A stretch of 64,000 nt of DNA from CAZGUX01 sp964529305 (lineage in GTDB: Bacteria > Acidobacteriota > Terriglobia > Bryobacterales > Bryobacteraceae), in NCBI GenBank assembly GCA_964529305.1, contig CAZGUX010000276.1, positions 31,220 through 95,219 of the forward strand, read 5' to 3'. The translations under genes and the position numbers were made by a program. The stretch's first letter is position 1. Every line of letters begins with the position of its first letter. The notes below the pieces were generated by a model. It was not told where the DNA came from. It did not search any database and was given only the letters and a program-made list of their open reading frames with translations. Shown here piece after piece: positions 16,891-27,888 of the stretch.

Positions 16891-19131
16891 TTACGGATGT
16901 GTCTGCTCCGGATGCAACATCGCTTCCAGGCTGCCCTTCCATCCTTCTTTCAGACGAATCGCGTCCACATCTACCAGTATCCGCCCGCGATTGCGGATCA
17001 CCAGACGGCCCGGTTGCGTGCGGCCCAGTGTCGCCGCGTCGATCCCGTGCCGGCGCGCCGCCTCCACCACCCGCTCCGGCGCCGCGGTGGAAACCAGAAC
17101 GCGCGAGGGCGCTTCGTGAAACAGCAGGAACTCGGGCCGCAGATCCGAATCGAGATCGATCGCCGCGCCCATCTCCGCTTTGCCGAACGCGCACTCGGCC
17201 AGGGCAACTGCCAACCCGCCGTCGCTCAGATCATGCGCCGATTCGGCCAGGCCCGCCCGCACGATTTCCCGGGTCGCCTCCTGGACGCGCTTCTCGTACT
17301 CCATGTCCAGCGCCGGAGGCAGGCCCCATAGCGTCTTCAACACGGCCTTGGCGTATTGGGTGCCGCCGAAACGCGTCAGATCGCAATCGCGCAACCCTCC
17401 GAGCAGGACCACGGTACGGCCGGGCTGTTTGAAGTCGACCGTCACCGGCGTTCCCGTCGGCAGCAATCCCACGATTCCCAGAACCGGCGTGGGGAACACG
17501 CCTTCTCCCAGGGTCTCGTTATACAGGCTGACGTTGCCCCCCGTGATAGGAGTCTCGAAGAAGGCGCACGCTTCGGCCATCCCTTCGATCGACTCCACCA
17601 GTTGCGACATGATCTCCGGCCTCTCCGGATTTCCGAAGTTGAGGTTGTTGGTCGCGGCCACGGGAAGCGCGCCCACCGCCGAGAGATTCCGGCAGCACTC
17701 GGCGACATTCAGCTTTGTCCCTTCACGCGGGTCGAGGTAACAATAGCGGCCGTTGCCATCCAGGGCCATCGCCACCGAGGAGCCGGTCTCCTTGATGCGA
17801 ATCAGGGCGGCATCGCCGCCGGGCCCCACCACCGTGTTCGTCCGCACCATGTAGTCGTATTGCTGCCAGATCCACTGCTTGGAGCAGACATCGGCCGAGC
17901 GGAGAATGGTGTCGAGGTCGGCGGCCAGGTCCGTGCTGGTGAACGGCGGCCCTTCCATCGGTGCGCGCCGGAAGGGTTTGGTGTGCGGCCGCTCGTAGAG
18001 GGGCGCTTCGTCGGCCAGAGGACGATTCGGAATTTCCGCCACCACGGCGCCGTGATCTTTAACGCGCAGCAGGCCGTCGCCGGTCACGTGTCCGATGGTC
18101 ACCGCATCCAGGCCCCACTTGCGGAAAACCTGGAAGACCTCGTGTTCGCGGCCGCCCTCGGCCACCAGCAGCATCCGCTCCTGCGATTCGGAGAGCATGA
18201 TCTCGTAAGGGGTCATGCCGGTCTCGCGCTGGGGCACGAATTGAAGATCGATCTCGATGCCCGTGCCGCCCCGGGACCCCATCTCGCAGGTGGAACAGGT
18301 CAGACCGGCCGCGCCCATGTCCTGGATGCCCACGATGGCGCCGGTCCGCATCGCCTCCAGGCAGGCTTCCAGCAGTAGCTTCTCCATGAACGGATCGCCT
18401 ACCTGGACATTCGGGCGTTTCTGTTTGGACTCCTCGGTGAATTCGGCCGACGCCATCGACGCCCCGTGGATTCCGTCCCGGCCCGTCTTTGCTCCCACGT
18501 AGATCACCGGGTTCCCCACGCCGGACGCTTTGGCGTAGAAGATCTCGTCGGTGCGGAACACCCCCAGGGCAAACACGTTCACCAGCGGGTTGCCGCTATA
18601 GCCGGCTTCGAACAGACACTCGCCGCCCACCGTCGGGACTCCGAAGCAGTTGCCGTAGTGCGCGATTCCGGAGACGACGCCCTCCACAATCCGCCGGTTC
18701 CGCTTGCCGTTCACCGGATCGTCGAGCGCGCCGAAGCGCAGCGAGTTCAGCACCGCCACGGGCCGCGCGCCCATTGTGAAGATGTCGCGCAGAATGCCGC
18801 CCACGCCGGTCGCCGCGCCCTGGAACGGCTCGATGAAGCTGGGGTGGTTGTGCGATTCGATCTTGAACGCGATGGCATAACCGCCCCCGATGTCGATGAT
18901 CCCGGCATTCTCGCCCGGCCCCTGCAGGACCAGGCTGCTGCGCGTGGGCAGCTTCTTCAGGTGAAGGCGGGAACTCTTGTACGAGCAGTGCTCGCTCCAC
19001 ATCACGCTGAAGATGCCCAGTTCCGTGAGCGTGGGCTCGCGTCCCAGGATTCCGGCGATCTTCTGATACTCGGATTCGGTGAGCTGGTGCTGGGCGATCA
19101 GCTCGGGGGTGATCGAGGTGGCTGCGCTCAT
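16891..19131 (-). CDS. purL: Phosphoribosylformylglycinamidine synthase subunit PurL (small type)
   Basis: 746 residues from the ATG at 19131, which overlaps the purQ stop (ATGA); the frame stays open further upstream but that part is antisense-like. Converts FGAR to FGAM with ATP and ammonia from PurQ. Diagnostic segments are WSEHCSYKSSR near the N-terminus, GGYAIAFKIESHNHPS, GVGGILRDIFTMGARP and LSESQERMLLV. Length and the separate PurQ mark it as the small PurL, which normally needs PurS as a third subunit; no purS is visible in this window. It belongs to the purQ-purL-purF operon. Confidence 0.96.
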   Translation of the reverse strand: MSAATSITPELIAQHQLTESEYQKIAGILGREPTLTELGIFSVMWSEHCSYKSSRLHLKKLPTRSSLVLQGPGENAGIIDIGGGYAIAFKIESHNHPSFIEPFQGAATGVGGILRDIFTMGARPVAVLNSLRFGALDDPVNGKRNRRIVEGVVSGIAHYGNCFGVPTVGGECLFEAGYSGNPLVNVFALGVFRTDEIFYAKASGVGNPVIYVGAKTGRDGIHGASMASAEFTEESKQKRPNVQVGDPFMEKLLLEACLEAMRTGAIVGIQDMGAAGLTCSTCEMGSRGGTGIEIDLQFVPQRETGMTPYEIMLSESQERMLLVAEGGREHEVFQVFRKWGLDAVTIGHVTGDGLLRVKDHGAVVAEIPNRPLADEAPLYERPHTKPFRRAPMEGPPFTSTDLAADLDTILRSADVCSKQWIWQQYDYMVRTNTVVGPGGDAALIRIKETGSSVAMALDGNGRYCYLDPREGTKLNVAECCRNLSAVGALPVAATNNLNFGNPERPEIMSQLVESIEGMAEACAFFETPITGGNVSLYNETLGEGVFPTPVLGIVGLLPTGTPVTVDFKQPGRTVVLLGGLRDCDLTRFGGTQYAKAVLKTLWGLPPALDMEYEKRVQEATREIVRAGLAESAHDLSDGGLAVALAECAFGKAEMGAAIDLDSDLRPEFLLFHEAPSRVLVSTAAPERVVEAARRHGIDAATLGRTQPGRLVIRNRGRILVDVDAIRLKEGWKGSLEAMLHPEQTHP

Positions 19132-19802
19132 TGATTGATCCGGGCGAACGACTCGACCATGGACTGAAACAACCCGAGTCCATCGGTCGAACCCATCAGC
19201 GGGTCCGAGGCCCGCTCCGGATGAGGCATCATGCCGAGCACGTTGCGCTCGCGGCTCAAGATTCCAGCGATATCCCGCATCGACCCGTTGGGGTTCCCAA
19301 CATAGCGGAAGGCGATCCGGTCTTCGGCTTCGAGTTCGTCCAGTACCCGGGGTTCGGCGACATAGCAGCCTTCGCCGTGAGCGATCGGAATCTCGAGAAC
19401 GTCGCCCTTTGCGTAGCGGGACGTGAAGCCGCTGCCCGCGGTCTCGCACCGCAGGCGCACCGGGCCGCAGATGAACTTCAGCCTCTGATTCCGCACCAGC
19501 GCGCCCGGCAGCAGGCCGCACTCGGTCAGGATCTGGAAGCCGTTGCAGAAGCCCGCCACGGGCCCGCCCTCCCGCGAAAACTCCCGCACGGCGTTCATCA
19601 CCCGCGAGAACTTTGCGATGGCCCCGCACCGGAGATAGTCCCCGTATGAGAATCCGCCCGGGAGAATCACCGCGTCCACGTCGCCGACCCGAGCCTCATC
19701 GTGCCAGATGAACTCGGCCTGGTGTCCCACATTATGGGTGACCGCGTACCAGGCGTCGTGATCGCAATTACTGCCTGGAAAGACAATGACTCCGAATTTC
19801 AT
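19128..19802 (-). CDS. purQ: Phosphoribosylformylglycinamidine synthase, glutaminase subunit PurQ
   Basis: 224 residues from the ATG at 19802. Class I glutamine amidotransferase that feeds ammonia to PurL. It begins MKFGVIVFPGSNCDHD, carries LPGGFSYGDYLRCGAIA, the nucleophile Cys in PVAGFCNGFQILTE and the His-Glu pair in MMPHPERASDP. Coupled to purL by ATGA. The 87-base gap to the divergent glycosyltransferase gene at 19890 probably holds the operon promoter, though no strong box stands out. Confidence 0.96.
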   Translation of the reverse strand: MKFGVIVFPGSNCDHDAWYAVTHNVGHQAEFIWHDEARVGDVDAVILPGGFSYGDYLRCGAIAKFSRVMNAVREFSREGGPVAGFCNGFQILTECGLLPGALVRNQRLKFICGPVRLRCETAGSGFTSRYAKGDVLEIPIAHGEGCYVAEPRVLDELEAEDRIAFRYVGNPNGSMRDIAGILSRERNVLGMMPHPERASDPLMGSTDGLGLFQSMVESFARINQ

Positions 19803-19889
19803 GCCGCCATGCCGTTGCTGTTTGGGATAGCCTAAGTGTAGCAGCTTGGGGGTGGCTTCTGCGCATGCTCGGGGAGGAGGAGGCAGCGC

Positions 19890-21167
19890 GTGACGATCTT
19901 CGCCACTATCTTCGCCAAGAACTACCTCGCCCATGCCCGCACCCTGATGGAATCGGTGGCGCGGTACCACCCCGAGGCGCGGCGCGTGGCCCTGCTGGTC
20001 GATCGGCCGGACGGCCATTTCGATCCGGCGGGTGAGTCCTTCGAAATCATTGCCTCGGACGAACTGCCCATCGTCAACCGGCGTCGCTTCTTCTTTCAAT
20101 ACACCCTCCTCGAGGCCGCGACGGCGATGAAGCCCCTGTTCCTGTCACGCCTGGTCCGGCAGGCTGGCGTCGACCGGGTGATCTACCTGGACCCGGACAT
20201 AGTCCTGTTTCAACCCCTGGATCCGGTCTTTCGGGCGCTCGAATCGTGCGATTGGGCCATGACGCCGCATCTGACCCTCCCGGCCCGTCCCGAGACGGAA
20301 TTGCATGTTCTCCGGTCCGGGGTGTACAACCTGGGATTTCTGGGACTCCGCTCCGGAGAACGGGCCGAGGCCTTGCTCCGCTGGTGGGCAGAGCGAGTTC
20401 TCGACTCCTGCTATGCCGATCCCGATCCAAGCGTGTTCGTGGACCAGCGCTGGATGGACCTCGCCGCGACGGTTTTTTCCCCCGTGGCGGTCATCCACGA
20501 CCCCGGTTGCAACGCGGCGTACTGGAATCTCCCGCACCGGCCCATCGAACGGCTGGGGAGTTCCTACCTGGCGGCTCAGGTTCCCCTGCGGTTCTTCCAT
20601 TTCAGCGGTTTCCAGCCGGATCACCCGGAGACGGTCTCGACCCATGCACCCGAAATGCAAACAGGCCAGTCCGGAGGCGCCGCCGAACTGATGGCCGCCT
20701 ACCGGGACCTCCTCCGCTCCGCCGGTTGGCCGGTTGTCTCGAAGTGGCCCTACTCGTTTGGGACCTTTGACAGCGGCCGGCCGATCACCGATGTCGGCAG
20801 GAGCATCACCCGGGTCGATGAGGAGTTCGGAACGATCGTCAATCCCTTCTCGGCGGAGGGCGAGGAGCGGTTTGTCCGGTTCTGGACTTCCGCCCAGTGC
20901 GAAGACGGGACGACGAGACTCGCCTGGACGATCTACCAGCGGCGTCAGGATCTCCAGAAGGCTTTTCCGGTGGTTCCCGGGAGCGATTGCGCCGCGTTGA
21001 CGTCGTGGTTGCACACGTTTGGCAAAGACGAGTACCGGATTCGGCCCGACCTGCTGGTCGATACCCCTCTTATAGGGAGTGCACCCGTCACATTAGGGGG
21101 GGTACGCCTTAGAGGGGTCCTAGACCGCCTGAGTCTCCTCAGTAAACGGTTGAAACAAAAGAGCTAA
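19890..21167 (+). CDS. GT-A-type glycosyltransferase, GT8-like
   Basis: 425 residues from a GTG at 19890. The N-terminal half is a GT-A nucleotide-sugar fold: TIFATIFAKNYLAHARTLMESV as first strand and helix, MKPLFLSRLV, and YLDPDIVLFQPLD, where DPD is the metal-binding DxD motif. YNLGFLGLRSGERAEALLRWW and VFVDQRWMDLA match acceptor-side motifs of GT8-like enzymes. The C-terminal third (about residues 280-425) is less familiar and has distinctly poorer codon use near the end. It stands alone between purQ and the PEP-CTERM gene, so the acceptor (envelope polysaccharide or glycoprotein) is unknown. Confidence 0.78.
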   Translation: MTIFATIFAKNYLAHARTLMESVARYHPEARRVALLVDRPDGHFDPAGESFEIIASDELPIVNRRRFFFQYTLLEAATAMKPLFLSRLVRQAGVDRVIYLDPDIVLFQPLDPVFRALESCDWAMTPHLTLPARPETELHVLRSGVYNLGFLGLRSGERAEALLRWWAERVLDSCYADPDPSVFVDQRWMDLAATVFSPVAVIHDPGCNAAYWNLPHRPIERLGSSYLAAQVPLRFFHFSGFQPDHPETVSTHAPEMQTGQSGGAAELMAAYRDLLRSAGWPVVSKWPYSFGTFDSGRPITDVGRSITRVDEEFGTIVNPFSAEGEERFVRFWTSAQCEDGTTRLAWTIYQRRQDLQKAFPVVPGSDCAALTSWLHTFGKDEYRIRPDLLVDTPLIGSAPVTLGGVRLRGVLDRLSLLSKRLKQKS

Positions 21168-21206
21168 GAGCTTTCTCTGAGGAACTAAATCGGCCCCACG
21201 AAAGGA

Positions 21207-21235
21207 TTGACATGCACGCACGCCGCTGATACGCT
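21207..21235 (+). promoter_or_regulatory. Sigma70-type promoter for the PEP-CTERM gene
   Basis: TTGACA at 21207-21212 and TACGCT at 21230-21235 are separated by exactly 17 bases. It lies 41 bases upstream of the ATG at 21276, which also has a strong GGAGG ribosome-binding site. Confidence 0.6.
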
Positions 21236-21275
21236 CGTACAGAGGTGTAGCTGCCTCTCGGTGATGGAGGAATGA

Positions 21276-22028
21276 ATGTTGCGGACGACTTTGCAGTCTC
21301 GATGGATTCTGGTTCTTGTGATCGCTACGACGTTTGCGTCGGGTTTGATGGCGATCCCGATTCCATTTCAGAATACCGGCTTGAACGGCGTGTTCAGCGC
21401 CACGGCCGGCGGCGATGTGGATCCGGATTGGATTATTACCCAGATCCTCAGTCCGAATCCTCCGGGTGCCATCCCGACCAATTGCCCGCCTAATACGGCT
21501 TCCTGCTCGGCGTCCATCGTGGTCGATTCAGTCGTGACGAGTTCCGGTTGGCTCCCGAACACCGGTAATGACATCGCCCAGACGGGCTCCCGTTGGATCT
21601 GGGTGAATCCCTTCGCGCAGCCGACGGGCTTCGGCGGCGGGTTCCCCGTCGAGGTTTTGATCGAGACGCACTTCACCCTGCCCTCCGATTTTGTGGCAGG
21701 GACGATCGCTATCCAGGGCCGGATCGCTTCGGACGACGCCGTGACCCAGGTTAGCGTGAATGGCGTCACGGTGCCGGGCCTGAATCAGGCAGGCTTCAGT
21801 TCGTTTGGTCCGCTGTTTACGATCAACCTGGCCAGCTTCGGCGGGCCGAACCCGTTCGTCGCGGGGGACAACCGGTTGGTGTTCCTGGTGAACGACAACG
21901 TCACCGTCGGTGGCTTCCGCGCCGAACTCACCGGCTCCTTCGACTCGGTTCCGGAACCGGCGACCTGGGCTCTGTTTGGGGCCGGCCTGATTGGCTTCGC
22001 GGCCTATCGCCGCCGGAAGACGGCCTAA
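21276..22028 (+). CDS. PEP-CTERM sorting-domain protein
   Basis: 250 residues. An N-terminal signal peptide (RWILVLVIATTFASGLMA) is followed by a beta-rich secreted domain (residues about 30-220) and a C-terminal sorting signal: VPEPATWALFGAGLIGFAAYRRRKTA, that is PEP motif, hydrophobic helix and basic tail. Such proteins are cut by an exosortase (EpsH/XrtA-type) and linked to exopolysaccharide export; no exosortase is in this window. The body contains conserved DDAVTQVSVNGV and GDNRLVFLVND, as in adhesin-like carbohydrate-binding folds. Flanked by its own promoter and a strong terminator, so monocistronic. Confidence 0.9.
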   Translation: MLRTTLQSRWILVLVIATTFASGLMAIPIPFQNTGLNGVFSATAGGDVDPDWIITQILSPNPPGAIPTNCPPNTASCSASIVVDSVVTSSGWLPNTGNDIAQTGSRWIWVNPFAQPTGFGGGFPVEVLIETHFTLPSDFVAGTIAIQGRIASDDAVTQVSVNGVTVPGLNQAGFSSFGPLFTINLASFGGPNPFVAGDNRLVFLVNDNVTVGGFRAELTGSFDSVPEPATWALFGAGLIGFAAYRRRKTA

Positions 22029-22050
22029 GCCTCTCGACGAGCGAAGAATC

Positions 22051-22084
22051 AAAACCCCTTCGGGCCGTGCCCGAAGGGGTTTTC
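22051..22084. terminator. Bidirectional Rho-independent terminator
   Basis: Perfect 15-base inverted repeat (AAAACCCCTTCGGGC with its complement, four-base loop CGTG), followed by TTTT and a T-rich tract. The A-run on the other side makes it usable in both directions. It sits between the PEP-CTERM gene (plus) and the convergent YbdD-like gene (minus). Confidence 0.93.
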
Positions 22085-22119
22085 TCTTTTCAGCCCGTCT
22101 CCCGCGCCGCCCCCAACGC

Positions 22120-22293
22120 TCAGCAGCATTTCGCCTGTTGGTATTTGCGCCGCATGCGGCATTCGCTAAACCTCCTCCATTCCTCGGCGGATGGCGCGCA
22201 GCCGCGCTGCAGCAGGTGCCTCTCGTAGGCCCCTTCGTCGGACAATTCCTTCAGTAGTCCCCACACGATCTGCTTCAGCTTGCGGAGCCACAT
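22120..22293 (-). CDS. YbdD/YjiX-like small protein (CstA partner, Sel_put family)
   Basis: 57 residues, MWLRKLKQIVWGLLKELSDEGAYERHLL at the start. Small basic-hydrophobic proteins of the YbdD/YjiX (DUF466, Pfam Sel_put) family lie immediately after cstA in many bacteria; here the start is 2 bases after the cstA stop. It ends in KCC. Pfam named the family after putative selenoproteins with Sec near the C-terminus, so the terminal Cys pair is of interest. It probably acts with CstA in the membrane. The ATG at 22293 has GGAGG a few bases upstream within the end of cstA. Confidence 0.85.
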   Translation of the reverse strand: MWLRKLKQIVWGLLKELSDEGAYERHLLQRGCAPSAEEWRRFSECRMRRKYQQAKCC

Positions 22294-22295
22294 GG

Positions 22296-24362
<2,067 letters not shown>

Positions 24363-24387
24363 CGATGTACACTCCGTGAGGCCGCGT

Positions 24388-25491
24388 TTATGCGATGCGG
24401 TATTGTTCGATTCTCTCAGGACGAAGCACGATTCCGAAACCCGGATCCGTGCGCGGAGAAAGATACCCGTCGACCGGCGCGATGGGATTGGCCAGCAGGT
24501 CGTCGAACACCTTCACGTCCGAACCGCGGATGAAGTATTCGAGGAACAACCCGTTGGGAATCGAGGCCTGCAACTGGACGTGGTAGTCCCAGTGATAGTG
24601 CGGCGCGATCGGCACGTCGAAGGAGGCGGCCATGTGGGCGACCTTTAGCCATTCGCCCACCCCGCCCACGACCGTGACATCCGGCTGCAGGATATCGGCC
24701 GCCTTCCGCTCCAGCAGATCGGCGAACGCCCACCGCGTGGCTTCCAGTTCGCCCGTCGCGACCGGCCAATCGAGCGCATCGGCGATGCGCGCCATCGCGG
24801 CCACGTTGTCGGCCCTCACCGGCTCCTCGATCCAGTAGGGCCGGTACTCTTCCAGGCGTTTGAGCGCGGAGATCGCGGTGTTCGAATCGGCCCACCCGCC
24901 GTTGGCGTCGAGCAGAATCTCCACCCCGTCGCCCAGCGCCTTGCGAACCGCGGCCAGGCGCGTCGAGTCCTCCCGCGCGTCCAGTTTCCCCACCTTCAAC
25001 TTGACCGCCGTGAACCCGGCTTCCGCGTACTTCACGTACTCGGCCACCAGTTCGTCCAGCGTCTGGCCTTCGCGATAGTAGCCGCCCGTGGCGTAGCAGC
25101 GCAGGCGCGTCGAGTGGACGCCCAGCAGGTGCATCACCGGCATCCGGGCCGCCTTACCCTTCAGGTCCCACAGCGCGATATCGATCGCGCTGATCGTCCG
25201 CAACGCTGCGCCGCGCCGGCCCGCCTGAATCGACTGCCGGTACATTTCCGCCCACAAATGTTCCGTCTCGAGCGCATTGGCCCCTTCCAGCATGGGGCGG
25301 TAGATCTGGTCGATCAGCGAGACCATCGCCAGGCTGCCGTCGTATCCCAGCGCGACGCCTTCACCGCAAAGCCCTTCGGCGTACACCCGGACAATCAGGT
25401 GGTCGCGGTGCGTGATCCGCCGCACGGCGTCCGACACCGCCGCCTTCAGCGGGATCGAGATGGCCAGCGCCTCGACGCGCTCGATCTTCAT
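24388..25491 (-). CDS. Mandelate racemase/muconate-lactonizing-type enolase superfamily enzyme
   Basis: 367 residues from the ATG at 25491, overlapping the upstream stop as ATGA. The catalytic set is visible at the positions used in mandelate racemase itself: K164 and K166 (VKLKVG), D195 (LLDANGG), E222 (WIEEP), E248 (ATGELE), D271 (QPDVTVVGG) and H298 (IAPHYH). The D271-H298 dyad and KxK motif place it in the MR subgroup, which abstracts a proton alpha to a carboxylate; most relatives are sugar-acid dehydratases. Substrate is not determined. It follows a DUF1080 protein, which fits sugar catabolism. Confidence 0.88.
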   Translation of the reverse strand: MKIERVEALAISIPLKAAVSDAVRRITHRDHLIVRVYAEGLCGEGVALGYDGSLAMVSLIDQIYRPMLEGANALETEHLWAEMYRQSIQAGRRGAALRTISAIDIALWDLKGKAARMPVMHLLGVHSTRLRCYATGGYYREGQTLDELVAEYVKYAEAGFTAVKLKVGKLDAREDSTRLAAVRKALGDGVEILLDANGGWADSNTAISALKRLEEYRPYWIEEPVRADNVAAMARIADALDWPVATGELEATRWAFADLLERKAADILQPDVTVVGGVGEWLKVAHMAASFDVPIAPHYHWDYHVQLQASIPNGLFLEYFIRGSDVKVFDDLLANPIAPVDGYLSPRTDPGFGIVLRPERIEQYRIA

Positions 25492-26657
25492 CGCGGCAAC
25501 TCGACCGCGACGATGTTCTTGAAGTCCAGGTTCGTGGTCGGATCGTGGGCCTGCAGGCTGAACACGCCTGGCGTGATCACCGCCTCCTTGCGCGCATTCG
25601 AGCCTTCCGCGCGAGCATCGTCCCAGTCCGCCGTGGGATAGCCGTTTACCCATGTCGCCAGGTGCCGTCCCCGGGCGATCACGGTCATCTTGAAGAATTC
25701 GCCGTCGTTCGGCACGACGCGCCGCGCCGGCTGGTAGTGATACAGCCCGCCGGTTCCGAAGTCGTGCGGCTGCAGCCGGTCGTTGTTCTTGAACTCGTTG
25801 CGGATCTGGGCCTCGTACCCGCTCCAGAAGGTCTTGGCCGCGGCGCGGAAGAACACGCCGCTGTTCGGGTGGTGATTCGCGTCCTTGGGGTTTGTCTTGA
25901 TGTCGAGTTGAAGGACGAAGTCCTGGAACGCCTTCTCCGACTCCAACTGGCCCGGACCCTTCTCCACGTGGATCACCCCGTTGCCGGCGGTCCAGACCGG
26001 CTTTTCCTTCGGCTTCGGCGCGTCCACCTCCGCCCAGCCCTTCAGGCTCTTGCCGTTGAACAGCGCCTGCAGCCCCAGAGGTTTCAGCTTGATGTTCCGG
26101 AACTCGATCGCTTTGTCCTTGTTGTACTGCAGCCCGATGTGCCCGATCTTGCTTTTATCGTCGCGTCCGTACAACACCCGCTGTCCGTCCAGCTTCACCA
26201 GAAAATGGTTGCCCTGCACCTCGATCTCGTACGACATCCACTCGTTGTTCTTGAGCTTCAGGGCCTTTTTGGCCTTCATGTGATTCACGAGCGAACCGGT
26301 GTTGAAGCCCGCCGGCTGGCTGTCGAAGATCTGCAACTCGTAGCCGGTGACGTGCGGCTGGCCCTCCTTGGCCGAGCGGAGGAACACTCCGCTGTTGCCG
26401 TCGGCCGGCGTACGGAATTCCAGCTTCAGGACGTAGTCGGCGAAGGCGCTGTTGGAGCGCAGCCAGCCCGCATCGCCTTCCGGAATCAGCGATCCGCCCG
26501 CGGCGCGCCATTTGGCCCCGCCCTCCTGCGTCCAGCCGAACAAGGTCTGGCCGTCGAACAGTTGTACCCAGCCTTCGGCGGCTTCCTGGGGGGTCAGGGT
26601 ATTGGATTGGGCGCTGAGCAGGCCCGCGAACAGGACAAGGACAGGGAGGATTCGCAT
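25488..26657 (-). CDS. Secreted protein with two DUF1080 domains (3-keto-disaccharide hydrolase-like)
   Basis: 389 residues from the ATG at 26657, with signal peptide MRILPVLVLFAGLLSAQS. Two tandem LamG/DUF1080 domains: one from about residue 25 (GWVQLFDGQTLFGWTQEGG, LEFRTPADGNSGVFLRSA) and one from about 205 (LQALFNGKSLKGWAEVD, LDIKTNPKDANHHPNSGVFFRAA). Some DUF1080 proteins are now known as 3-keto-glycoside hydrolases or lyases, working with Gfo/Idh oxidoreductases; one of those is encoded in the same run at 29536-30738. It overlaps the enolase-superfamily gene (ATGA) and follows the GT9-like gene by 13 bases. Confidence 0.88.
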   Translation of the reverse strand: MRILPVLVLFAGLLSAQSNTLTPQEAAEGWVQLFDGQTLFGWTQEGGAKWRAAGGSLIPEGDAGWLRSNSAFADYVLKLEFRTPADGNSGVFLRSAKEGQPHVTGYELQIFDSQPAGFNTGSLVNHMKAKKALKLKNNEWMSYEIEVQGNHFLVKLDGQRVLYGRDDKSKIGHIGLQYNKDKAIEFRNIKLKPLGLQALFNGKSLKGWAEVDAPKPKEKPVWTAGNGVIHVEKGPGQLESEKAFQDFVLQLDIKTNPKDANHHPNSGVFFRAAAKTFWSGYEAQIRNEFKNNDRLQPHDFGTGGLYHYQPARRVVPNDGEFFKMTVIARGRHLATWVNGYPTADWDDARAEGSNARKEAVITPGVFSLQAHDPTTNLDFKNIVAVELPR

Positions 26658-26670
26658 GGCAAGAGACTCA

Positions 26671-27888
26671 TCATAACGCGAGCCGATCCAGAGCGCTTCG
26701 GGTCGCCTCCAGAACCGCGGGAGCGTGATCGCGCTCCACCTTGACCACTTCAATTCTTCCGTGCCCGCTAGGGCGCCAGCGCTGGAACATGCGCTCGCAG
26801 GGGTAACCCGCGAACACGCTGACCAGCGGAACGCCCGCCGCGGCGGCGACGTGTTGACCGGCCGAATCGTACCCCACGTAGAGGTCGCTCTCCATGATCG
26901 CGGCGGCAAAGGGAGCAAATGCGCCATCGAACACCGCGATCCGATCCGGTATTGCCGCCGCGGCGATGGCCCGCTCCACCCGCTCGGCCTCTTCGCCGCC
27001 CGCGCCCTTGTCGATGGTCACATCGAAGCCGCGAGCCAGCACTTCGCGCAGCAGGTCTTCTTCAAAGGTCCCGCCGACGCGTTTGTTCCGGTTCTCGCCG
27101 ACCCCCAGGCTGATGGTGCATTGAGGCCGGGCCCGTCGGCCACGCCCCATCGCGGGAGCGGGCCGCAGATACGCCTTCCCGTCCACTCCCAATACCAGCC
27201 GGCACCAGCGCTCCGTCAAAGCGCCCAGAGTCTCACTGCCATCGCCCCCGAACGACCGGCTGTCGAAAAACAGGTACCGTTCCTCATCGCCAACGGGCAG
27301 CATGCCGAGTTGGGTGATCCGCGAATCCGGGTCCATCACCAACGCTCCCGCTGGCAACTTCGACTGTAGTTCCCGCCACGGCGCCAGCCGCTCACCGAGC
27401 GAGCCCGCCCGGGGATAGGTGACCGGGAGGTGCCCCACCCGCGGATCGCCTTCAAACAGTTCCCAGGCTTTGCGGCTCCCCGCCAGCAGCACGCGAGCGT
27501 CGGGGAATCTCCGTTTGGCGGCGTCCAGCACGCGGCTCGTGATCGCGACGTCGGCGCCCAGGGTGACGCGCGATAGCACGACGGCGCACGCCGGGTCCGG
27601 CCCGCGATACTCGCGCGGTTCCCGGAGCCGCCCGTGCCGCTCCACCAATTGCAGAGCCTCCATCGACGAATCCGCGTGCGCCAGAACCCGCGCCATCACA
27701 CGGGCGTAGCTCTCCGCATGCCTCGGCTCGAACTGGTCCGCAAGCCCTTCCACGATGACGCGGAAGAATTCTCGCGAGCAGGGTTCTCCGGCCAACACCA
27801 CCAGATCGCTCTCCAGCGGATCCTGCCCGCGGCTCAGCGCCGCGAGCGCACGCTCCGCCAGTTCGCTACAAGAGGTATTTGCCAACAA
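26671..27888 (-). CDS. GT9-like (heptosyltransferase-type) glycosyltransferase
   Basis: About 405 residues if started at a TTG at 27888. An ATG at 27948 is possible but overlaps mtnP by 83 bases and its extra 20 residues look like antisense noise. The C-terminal half matches GT9 heptosyltransferases: CTISLGVGENRNKRV as the donor-side strand, then IMESDLYVGYDSAGQHVAAAAGVPLVSVFAGYP, which holds the D-S-A-H signature for ADP-sugar binding. The N-terminal region (ELAERALAAL) is helical and less typical. Likely role is in lipopolysaccharide core or another surface glycan; it may simply be embedded in this catabolic run. Confidence 0.72.
   Translation of the reverse strand: MLANTSCSELAERALAALSRGQDPLESDLVVLAGEPCSREFFRVIVEGLADQFEPRHAESYARVMARVLAHADSSMEALQLVERHGRLREPREYRGPDPACAVVLSRVTLGADVAITSRVLDAAKRRFPDARVLLAGSRKAWELFEGDPRVGHLPVTYPRAGSLGERLAPWRELQSKLPAGALVMDPDSRITQLGMLPVGDEERYLFFDSRSFGGDGSETLGALTERWCRLVLGVDGKAYLRPAPAMGRGRRARPQCTISLGVGENRNKRVGGTFEEDLLREVLARGFDVTIDKGAGGEEAERVERAIAAAAIPDRIAVFDGAFAPFAAAIMESDLYVGYDSAGQHVAAAAGVPLVSVFAGYPCERMFQRWRPSGHGRIEVVKVERDHAPAVLEATRSALDRLAL

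Noticed and set aside
16891..19629. Upstream extension of the purL frame
   Set aside because: Overlaps purQ almost entirely and has no family similarity; the ATG at 19131 gives a standard PurL length and ATGA coupling.
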